Shown here: positions 58,474 through 64,000 of the stretch, in pieces
Numbering within the stretch: the first letter of the stretch is position 1
Layout of the letters: each line of letters starts with the position of its first letter
NCBI RefSeq assembly: GCF_001457035.1
Contig: NZ_KQ758617.1
Location: 1,550,001-1,614,000, forward strand
Reading direction: 5' to 3'
DNA length: 64,000 bases
Source: Fictibacillus enclensis
GTDB taxonomy: Bacteria > Bacillota > Bacilli > Bacillales > Fictibacillaceae
Notes under the pieces: generated by a model
Told to the model about the DNA's origin: nothing
The model's input: the letters and a program-made list of their open reading frames with translations, nothing else
Databases searched by the model: none
Position numbers and translations under genes: made by a program

Positions 58474-59244
58474 TTACATGATTCTATCATAAGGAAACCG
58501 ATTTCGTTTTTCCTTGCGTAAGCTTTCATGATAGGTACGGTATTTTTTTGGCGGCACACCCTCAAGCTTGCTGAACACCCTGGAAAAATAATTGATGTCA
58601 GTAAAGCCGCATTGCTGGCTGATTTCTGTGATAGAGGAATGGGACTGGATTAACAGCTCTCTTGATTTTTCAATCCGTTTTTGCGTAATGTAGTCAGTGA
58701 CCGTTTTTCCGGTTTCTTGTTTAAACAGCCGGCTTAAATATTGAGGATGGAGAAAAACATGGTCAGCGAGCTGCTTTAAAGAAAGTTTTTCGTCTAAATT
58801 CATCCGGATATACTCAGTCACCGACTGTATGGCATCACTCGCGTCTTCTTTATATACCATGCTTACAGCATGAAGGCCCATCTGTTCGGTTATTTTGGAT
58901 AATGAAGCCAGAATTTCTTTTGGACTTACAGGCTTTAACAGGAAATCCTCGACCCCTATTTTTACCGTTTTGACGGCGTAATCAAAATCGTTATATGCCG
59001 TCAGTATGATAATTTTCACCTGTGGGTACTGATCCTTCATTTCTGCAGCAGCATGGATGCCATCCATCACCGGCATTTTTAAATCCATAATGACGATATC
59101 TGCTTGCTCATTCCTCATCTGATCTAAAGCAGCCCGTCCATTTTCTGCTTCAAAACACCGGTCAAACTCGAGAGAGCTTTTGGAAACAATATCAAGCAAT
59201 ACCTCCCGTTCCAACGGCTCATCGTCAACGACCATGATATTCAT
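58474..59244 (-). CDS. Response regulator with AraC-type output (YesN-like)
   Basis: 256-residue response regulator. Receiver domain (about 1-125) with acidic pocket MVVDDEPLEREV, phospho-aspartate in DIVIMDLKMPVMDGIHAAAE, and lysine in FLLKPVSPKEI. C-terminal AraC helix-turn-helix (about 155-250: LKQLADHVFLHPQYLSRLFK, QETGKTVTDYITQKRIEK, CGFTDINYFSRVFSKLEGV). AAAGGCGGTGACTCA precedes the ATG. It lies 39 bp upstream of the PocR kinase and pairs with it; likely target is the dehydratase operon (inference). Confidence 0.88.
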   Translation of the reverse strand: MNIMVVDDEPLEREVLLDIVSKSSLEFDRCFEAENGRAALDQMRNEQADIVIMDLKMPVMDGIHAAAEMKDQYPQVKIIILTAYNDFDYAVKTVKIGVEDFLLKPVSPKEILASLSKITEQMGLHAVSMVYKEDASDAIQSVTEYIRMNLDEKLSLKQLADHVFLHPQYLSRLFKQETGKTVTDYITQKRIEKSRELLIQSHSSITEISQQCGFTDINYFSRVFSKLEGVPPKKYRTYHESLRKEKRNRFPYDRIM

Positions 59245-59285
59245 TGAGTCACCGCCTTTTAAAGGTTTTCTTTTTTTAGTATCTA

Positions 59286-59299
59286 TGAAAGCGGATACA
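59286..59299. promoter_or_regulatory. Possible cre site above the two-component operon
   Basis: TGAAAGCGGATACA on the plus strand matches TGWAARCGYTWNCW at 12 of 14. It lies 42-55 bp above the response regulator start, between it and the dehydratase operon terminator. Confidence 0.4.
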
Positions 59300-59328
59300 A
59301 TTACAAGATAAACGGTTCATCACAAAAA

Positions 59329-59353
59329 GACCAATCCAGCTTCCGAATTGGTC
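59329..59353 (-). terminator. Rho-independent terminator of the dehydratase operon
   Basis: GACCAAT/ATTGGTC stem (7 bp) with an 11-nt loop, followed on the minus strand by TTTTTGTG, 18 bp after the GlcG-like gene. Confidence 0.82.
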
Positions 59354-59370
59354 TCTTGTCAACTTTTTTA

Positions 59371-59781
59371 TCACGCCATAACCAATGCATCAGCGACAGC
59401 TTCGGCCACTTCAATGTCCTGACTTACCGACCCGCCGGAAACACCAACCGCGCCGATAATTTCATTCCCGGACACTAAAGGAATTCCTCCACCAAAAATG
59501 ATGACCCGTCCACTGTTTGAGGTGTTTATTCCAAAAAGCTCCCCGCCGTTTGCACATGTTTCTGCGAGTGCCGCAGTAGGTTGTTTAAAAGCGACAGAGG
59601 TCCATGCCTTATTTAATGAAAGATCCACACTTACAAGAAGCGCATCATCCATGCGGTGGGTGGCGATGAGATTTCCGCCGCCGTCCACAACGGTAATCAC
59701 CATGGGTACACCAAGTTCCTGCGCTTTTCCTTCACCTTGTTCAATCATGGATTTGACTGTCGATAAAGTAAGTTTTTCCAT
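59371..59781 (-). CDS. GlcG/HbpS family protein (PduO C-terminal type)
   Basis: 136-residue GlcG/PduO-C domain protein. Seen: MVITVVDGGGNLIATHRMDD, ALLVSVDLSLNKAWTSVAFK, VIIFGGGIPLVSGNEIIGAV and GVSGGSVSQDIEVAEA. Family members bind heme or cobalamin-related ligands and often accompany B12-dependent diol dehydratases. ATG at 59781 has AAGGAGG 5 nt before it; the ATG at 59784 is too close. Last gene of the dehydratase operon. Confidence 0.82.
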   Translation of the reverse strand: MEKLTLSTVKSMIEQGEGKAQELGVPMVITVVDGGGNLIATHRMDDALLVSVDLSLNKAWTSVAFKQPTAALAETCANGGELFGINTSNSGRVIIFGGGIPLVSGNEIIGAVGVSGGSVSQDIEVAEAVADALVMA

Positions 59782-59805
59782 CATATCCTCCTTATTCTCT
59801 TAACG

Positions 59806-60105
59806 TTATTCAAGACAAAGTGGAAGGCCTTTAACCAATCTGGCCGCATTTTTCCCTCCCCACCGCTCCTGGCCCTCACTTCCGTTCAGATAACTTTGGC
59901 CATCGGGAAGTTTTTCATGAAAAACCATGAACTGGTTTCCTTTTACCAGAATAGAAATAGGCAGGGAGGATGAAAGTTTTTCAGATTCTGCTAAAATTCG
60001 GTATGGAACCCCCTCCTCCTCCAAACCCGCGCATAATTCTTTTAACGAGATGGAATGAGAAACGTTTTGACGAACGATAGGGACAAACACCTCTTTAAGA
60101 TCCAT
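59806..60105 (-). CDS. ddrB: Diol/glycerol dehydratase reactivase, small subunit (DdrB/PduH-like)
   Basis: 99-residue small subunit, somewhat shorter than the usual 115-125. Seen: FVPIVRQNVSHSISLKELCA, EEGVPYRI and LSSSLPISILVKGNQFMVFH. Start overlaps the end of ddrA by 11 bp, with GGGGTGG upstream. With DdrA it exchanges damaged cobalamin from the dehydratase using ATP (established for the family). Confidence 0.82.
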   Translation of the reverse strand: MDLKEVFVPIVRQNVSHSISLKELCAGLEEEGVPYRILAESEKLSSSLPISILVKGNQFMVFHEKLPDGQSYLNGSEGQERWGGKNAARLVKGLPLCLE

Positions 60106-61930
60106 TAGCCACCCCTTCGGTTACAGATAAAATAAGTCCTGTGGCAACTGCATTTCTTGGTCCCTCTGTTCCTCTCGTATTGGCAAAGCCGGCAACGATG
60201 GAATATTTGGACAGCTCTTCGGTAATCATTTGCGGGATTTCAAAATCCAGTGCAGACCCGCCAAGCATTACAACAAACGAAAGATGACGGAGATTTTGGG
60301 TAGGCGACACTTTTTCCAGGGCTCTCAAGGCGTTAGTTACAAAAACCTTTCGTTTGGCTTCCCGGCGTACATGGCGGATTTTCTCAAGACTGTCCCGTAT
60401 GGGCAATGGCGTTAGTCCGCTATCCTCACGTATAACGACTTTGCCATACGTCTCAGGAGCATATGGTGTTTCCGTAAAGGAAATAGTCCCATCCTCAAGC
60501 TGCATATGAAAAAGGCTGATCACTTTTCCCAAAGGATACTTCTTTATTTTTTCAGCCAGATCAGCGTCTTCCAGCGCCAATTCTGACTTAATGACCAGGG
60601 TGACCATGTCACCCGCCCCTGCAAGGTGTGTTGTCGTTATTTGTCCTTTATGGTCAATGGAGGCAGCATCTGTTGAACCTCCACCCATATCAAGGATGAC
60701 CAGAGGCTGTTCTGTTCCCGGTGTTGTCAATGCTCCGCGCATCGCCATTTCCGCTTCAATTCCTCCGACCTCCACCTCAACGTCCAATCGCTGTTGAAGC
60801 AAATCAGCTACTTTATGAACAGAGAGTTTTTCTGTTTTTACCATGGAAGCCAGGGCAACGCCTTGTTCCATGGCAATTTCTCCAGCCATCGCACCACTAA
60901 TGGAAGTCGGTATTCCTGCATCCACCGCCAGCATGTCTGAAATATGAATGTCATTGGCATCCTGACCCGTCAAATTTGCCAGGTCCTGTCTGAGACCGTT
61001 CAGCATTCCGCCAACGTTCGTACCCATTTCACCCTGAACATCGACCAGATCCCCAATGTTCTCATAGGCTTTCATAATCCTCTCCGCTCCATCGTTGATC
61101 GGAACAGAAACTGAATCCTTGTCTCCTACTAATGTAATGTTGCCTGCTTCTATTTTTCGTTCCACAATTTCACCCTGAGGTGTCCGGATCACAACCGCAG
61201 AACGGATGCCGACCAGAGATTTGGCCACTGGTGCAATCTGCCGTGTTTCTTCCGGGCTCAAACCGAATACGGTCGCAAGTCCATAGGGGTTGGAAAGCAT
61301 TCGGATCACATGCCCAGAGAGCGCCACCTCTACTGCAGCCAGCTTGTGAAGCGGAACTTTTTCAATGAAGTCCACTTCATCCACAATAGGGATTTTCTCC
61401 TGCAGCCGGTTATGAACCAGTACGCCATCATCCTTTTGGATGATTGCTCCTTTCACGGAGATTCCGTCCTTTATACATCGGTTGATCATATAGGCCACCC
61501 ATTCGTAATCAAAGGACTCTGGAACGACCACAATAAAATCTTTATCTCTTCTTTGATCCGGCAGCTCATCAATCATGACGGTTTCTCCCACACCGATCCC
61601 TCCGCCACCTGGTGTATCGGGATTATGGCCGATCATGGATGATTCAGTAATAATGGTTTCACTGATCAGATCCATCGCAAGGTCTCCAATTACAGGCACT
61701 GCATCATTCAACCGGATTCGTGATAAATCCGAAACTTTGATACCTGCTTTTTCCGCGGCTTTTTCCAGACAGGCGACAATCCCATGGATATTCTCAGCCG
61801 TCCCTTTTACACCAGTTGTAGGAACAAGGTGCTGAGACAGAAACAGAGGATCTCTATCGCCCACCTCCGCAATGGCAATCTCGGTCGTGGAGTTTCCAAT
61901 GTCAATTCCGGCAAGAATATCTTTTGCCAT
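60095..61930 (-). CDS. ddrA: Diol/glycerol dehydratase reactivase, large subunit (DdrA/PduG-like)
   Basis: 611-residue Hsp70-like ATPase. Seen: LAGIDIGNSTTEIAIAEVGD (phosphate 1), SVKGAIIQKDDGVLVHNRLQ, VILDMGGGSTDAASIDHKGQ (phosphate 2), AGAGDMVTLVIKSELALEDA and TNVGGMLNGLRQDLANLTGQ. GGAGAGTAACG precedes the ATG. Length equals the family norm (about 605-612). It releases inactive B12 from the suicide-inactivated dehydratase. 2 bp after the small dehydratase subunit. Confidence 0.92.
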   Translation of the reverse strand: MAKDILAGIDIGNSTTEIAIAEVGDRDPLFLSQHLVPTTGVKGTAENIHGIVACLEKAAEKAGIKVSDLSRIRLNDAVPVIGDLAMDLISETIITESSMIGHNPDTPGGGGIGVGETVMIDELPDQRRDKDFIVVVPESFDYEWVAYMINRCIKDGISVKGAIIQKDDGVLVHNRLQEKIPIVDEVDFIEKVPLHKLAAVEVALSGHVIRMLSNPYGLATVFGLSPEETRQIAPVAKSLVGIRSAVVIRTPQGEIVERKIEAGNITLVGDKDSVSVPINDGAERIMKAYENIGDLVDVQGEMGTNVGGMLNGLRQDLANLTGQDANDIHISDMLAVDAGIPTSISGAMAGEIAMEQGVALASMVKTEKLSVHKVADLLQQRLDVEVEVGGIEAEMAMRGALTTPGTEQPLVILDMGGGSTDAASIDHKGQITTTHLAGAGDMVTLVIKSELALEDADLAEKIKKYPLGKVISLFHMQLEDGTISFTETPYAPETYGKVVIREDSGLTPLPIRDSLEKIRHVRREAKRKVFVTNALRALEKVSPTQNLRHLSFVVMLGGSALDFEIPQMITEELSKYSIVAGFANTRGTEGPRNAVATGLILSVTEGVANGS

Positions 61931-61932
61931 CG

Positions 61933-62355
61933 TTACTCTCCTTCTTGCCGCAGAATGCCCCGTCTTTCGTAAACTTCTGCAGCTTCCCGTACGAGCTTTG
62001 CATTTTCTGCTGCCTGGTACTCGTTTTCAAGCTCATCGGCAATTTGCAACAGCTCTCCTTTTGTGGAACGGTTAGGTCGTAATGCACTATAAATTTCCAG
62101 TATGCGCTGGTCCGATAAGTTGATGAGTTCAGCAGCGCGCCGGAAATTTTGCCCCAGCTGATCGCGGTGAAGACTTTCGGCGATCTCGGCATGCATGGAA
62201 AGTGTTTCGGGGCTGATCCGCATGTCCTTGCTCGTAATCTCACCGTTTATCGCCGCTTCGAGTGTGAGATCCTCCAATTTTTTTTGCGTTGGAGTGTAGA
62301 TTAACTCTGACCGCTTTTGTCCTAAAGGATAATCTGCTTTTGTTAAACCTGCCAT
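61933..62355 (-). CDS. pduE: Propanediol/glycerol dehydratase, small subunit
   Basis: 140-residue gamma subunit of the B12-dependent dehydratase. Seen: DYPLGQKRSELIYTPTQKKL, LTLEAAINGEITSKDMRIS, ETLSMHAEIAESLHRDQLGQ, NFRRAAELINLSDQRILEIY and SALRPNRSTKGELLQIADEL. The ATG at 62355 overlaps the medium subunit stop (TGATG) with AAGGAGGAGG upstream. The length matches glycerol dehydratase DhaE (about 141) rather than PduE (about 173, with an N-terminal extension), so no microcompartment-targeting segment is present. Confidence 0.9.
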   Translation of the reverse strand: MAGLTKADYPLGQKRSELIYTPTQKKLEDLTLEAAINGEITSKDMRISPETLSMHAEIAESLHRDQLGQNFRRAAELINLSDQRILEIYSALRPNRSTKGELLQIADELENEYQAAENAKLVREAAEVYERRGILRQEGE

Positions 62356-62939
62356 CAGTTTGCCTCCTCCTTGATTGAAAAGTTCCATTCGACTACGACC
62401 GGCTTTTTGTTTTTAATCACCTGCTCAGCTTCCCGTAAATGAAGCAGGGCAGCAATCGCCTGATATCTGGGACGTGCCATTTGATCATTGACCGAAGGTA
62501 CAGGGTCGACACTTTCACCGAGAGCATAAAGCGCGGCATTTTTTCCAATCGCGCGGTAGGTTTCCAGCGTAATCGACGGGGATTGCGGAAAGAGCTCCAG
62601 GTTGCTCAGGGGATCCAGGTCTTTTTGATGAATAACGGTCGTGCCTCTGGATTGCAGGCCGATTCCGATGCCTGAACCGCTGAGCTTTGCTGCCTGGTGG
62701 CCCATGAACGCCAAATCTGCTGTATGGTAACTCCGAATAATGCGGGGAAGCGCTCCTTGCTCTTCAATGCCTGAAATGATTTCTCTGAGCACCTTGCTGT
62801 GATCGACTTTCACAATCGTTTTATTGAGTTCTTTTCCAAAAGCAGGAGAAATCGCAATAACCACTTCGTTGGCATTTGTTCCTTTTTGTGCCGTTTCTCC
62901 GTCATTCAGATTCATGAGTATTTCAAACGTGCCAATCAT
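62355..62939 (-). CDS. pduD: Propanediol/glycerol dehydratase, medium subunit
   Basis: 194-residue beta subunit. Seen: NEVVIAISPAFGKELNKTIV, RIIRSYHTADLAFMGHQAAK, GSGIGIGLQSRGTTVIHQKD, LSNLELFPQSPSITLETYRA and PVPSVNDQMARPRYQAIAAL. AAGGAGGGAAGCTC precedes the ATG. 194 residues equals DhaC of glycerol dehydratase; PduD is about 224 with an extra N-terminal encapsulation peptide, which is missing here. It binds the adenosylcobalamin lower face with the large subunit. Confidence 0.9.
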   Translation of the reverse strand: MIGTFEILMNLNDGETAQKGTNANEVVIAISPAFGKELNKTIVKVDHSKVLREIISGIEEQGALPRIIRSYHTADLAFMGHQAAKLSGSGIGIGLQSRGTTVIHQKDLDPLSNLELFPQSPSITLETYRAIGKNAALYALGESVDPVPSVNDQMARPRYQAIAALLHLREAEQVIKNKKPVVVEWNFSIKEEAN

Positions 62940-62951
62940 GAGCTTCCCTCC

Positions 62952-64000
62952 TTAATAATCGCTGGGACTGATCGCCTGGCGGATATTTTTGATTTCTTCC
63001 CATCGCTCCCCGCCCAATCGGTAGCCTGTTCCCGGTCCTTTGTAATCGTTTTCATCATTAACCGCACTCAACACTACATTTTGCGCATTGATAATCGCAG
63101 AAGTATGCAAATAATCACCTGCTACTTTATGCTTCAGCATATTGAAGATCCGTTCCGCCGTTTGCTGGTAGCCTCTTTTGGCAAGGATGAGGGCTACCTG
63201 AAATCCAGTAATCTCTTCCGTTAAGATCCGCTCTGCCGCCTTCAAATCTTCCACTACATTGCGTTTTGGCATATCCGCACTGCTGTTGGCATAGGTTGCC
63301 GCTTCGACTTCTTCATCCGTGATCCTCGGAAAACCCAACTCTTCAAAGATCGCCTGCATGGATTTCGCTGCCTGATAGCGGACATTGATAACGTCCGTTT
63401 CCTCTACAGGTTTCAGTCCGCCGTCAACCATCATGTCCCGCTGAATGATAAGATAGTCGTCAATATCCGATGAGTCCATATTGGAGCCGGCAAACATATC
63501 ATCACTATTGGGCACTGCACTAAAGCCGGAGAAAATAAAATCGGTGCCTGGCAGCATTTGACAGAGCATTTTGGCGCTTCGCCTGATTTCCGAATGGGAG
63601 AATGTCTGGTCATTTCCCGAGGCGACTTCAAGATCGAACATAGTTGTGGCCAGGTTTTCCGCCAGGACCGCCCGCAACCCGCTCGGCACAGCCGCAGGAA
63701 TACCGATACAGCTGATGGACCCGTTTTGCAGCCCCTGAACACCGGCGCCCTTTGCCATCATGACACAACGGACTTCAAGGTAAAGCATGGACTTCCCTTC
63801 CGCCCCTGCCATTTGCACTTCTGAACCAGTTCCGGACGTAAAGCGCATTTTTGCGCCTCTTGAAGCATAGGCCGATGCCAAAAAGGACTTGGACCACGGC
63901 GTGTCATCTCCATCCATAAAGACAGATTCCGTTCCGTAAATGGAAATGGTTTCGGCATAGGTGGTAAGCCCCAGCATGGCCAGCCGCAATTCCGTTGCTT
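62952..64000 (-). CDS. pduC: Propanediol/glycerol dehydratase, large subunit, partial (5' end beyond window)
   Basis: C-terminal about 348 codons of the alpha subunit (full family length about 555). Seen: ATELRLAMLGLTTYAETISI, YGTESVFMDGDDTPWSKSFL, RFTSGTGSEVQMAGAEGKSM, FSGFSAVPNSDDMFAGSNMD and AEGKSMLYLEVRCVMMAKGA, all matching the catalytic TIM barrel of coenzyme B12-dependent diol and glycerol dehydratases. The frame is open through the right edge, so the start is outside. It dehydrates glycerol to 3-hydroxypropanal or 1,2-propanediol to propanal by a radical mechanism; which is preferred cannot be told. Confidence 0.93.
   Translation of the reverse strand, partial: ATELRLAMLGLTTYAETISIYGTESVFMDGDDTPWSKSFLASAYASRGAKMRFTSGTGSEVQMAGAEGKSMLYLEVRCVMMAKGAGVQGLQNGSISCIGIPAAVPSGLRAVLAENLATTMFDLEVASGNDQTFSHSEIRRSAKMLCQMLPGTDFIFSGFSAVPNSDDMFAGSNMDSSDIDDYLIIQRDMMVDGGLKPVEETDVINVRYQAAKSMQAIFEELGFPRITDEEVEAATYANSSADMPKRNVVEDLKAAERILTEEITGFQVALILAKRGYQQTAERIFNMLKHKVAGDYLHTSAIINAQNVVLSAVNDENDYKGPGTGYRLGGERWEEIKNIRQAISPSDY

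Noticed and set aside
1-64000. CRISPR arrays, tRNA or rRNA genes, prophage or plasmid replication genes
   Set aside because: I saw no regularly spaced repeats, no tRNA-like cloverleaf with a TTCGA arm and no phage or replication protein motifs.

Overview
The window (about 43% G+C by eye, Gram-positive Shine-Dalgarno sites, rho-independent terminators, CcpA-type cre boxes, sigma-54/SigL promoters and genes best matched to Bacillus families such as hisJ, opuD, acoABCL, yngK and yukJ) looks like chromosome of a member of the Bacillaceae. Almost everything is on the minus strand. It is an accessory catabolic region: nearly every block is a transporter or a set of dehydrogenases with its own regulator, separated by gene relics. 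I see no rRNA, tRNA or CRISPR array and no intact transposase.

Layout. 1-7.3 kb: a minus-strand oxidative operon (NAD-linked aldehyde dehydrogenase, two iron-type alcohol dehydrogenases, an MFS organic-acid transporter, a succinate-semialdehyde-type dehydrogenase, and lhgO cut by the left edge). It faces a GntR/FCD regulator across an intergenic region with a cre box and four near-identical AT palindromes. 8.4-9.8 kb: a gene graveyard (group II intron 3' end, neutral protease propeptide fragment, tautomerase pseudogene). 9.8-12.0 kb: an unknown gene plus a BCCT (OpuD-type) betaine transporter. 12.1-13.2 kb: a TIM-barrel isomerase and an acyl-CoA ligase relic.

13.3-21.7 kb holds the most interesting block. 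It is a rearranged version of the functionally orphan E. coli yhf cluster (yhfZ, yhfY, yhfU, yhfT, php, yhfS, yhfX; no yhfW). It runs without a visible terminator into an exported beta-lactamase-fold hydrolase and a HisJ-type PHP phosphatase. 21.8-29.1 kb: a MetE-like methyltransferase, an exported beta-propeller/phosphoesterase fusion, and an RND pump. 29.3-36.6 kb: a carbohydrate ABC importer without its own ATPase, with two Gfo/Idh/MocA oxidoreductases, a sugar isomerase/epimerase and a divergent AraC regulator. 36.6-39.2 kb: a YukJ-family gene and a YngK-type exported glycosyl hydrolase.

39.4-46.5 kb: a tartrate/D-malate-type dehydrogenase operon (dehydrogenase, aldehyde dehydrogenase, SDR, MFS) with a near-perfect -24/-12 promoter and a PrpR-like sigma-54 activator gene directly upstream. 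Its downstream end runs into fused relics of an ABC ATPase and lutB/lutC. 47-54.6 kb: the acetoin catabolic operon acoABCL plus an acetoin/butanediol reductase, with its own sigma-54 promoter, upstream dyads, and acoR carrying a cre box in its promoter. 54.8-56.7 kb: an aldo/keto reductase and a YitT-family membrane protein. 57.0-64 kb: an M28 peptidase relic, a PocR-domain sensor kinase with an AraC-type response regulator, and a B12-dependent glycerol/diol dehydratase operon (large, medium and small subunits, two reactivase subunits, a GlcG/PduO-C protein) that runs off the right edge.

The common theme is uptake and oxidation of small C3-C5 hydroxy and oxo compounds and sugars under catabolite control.
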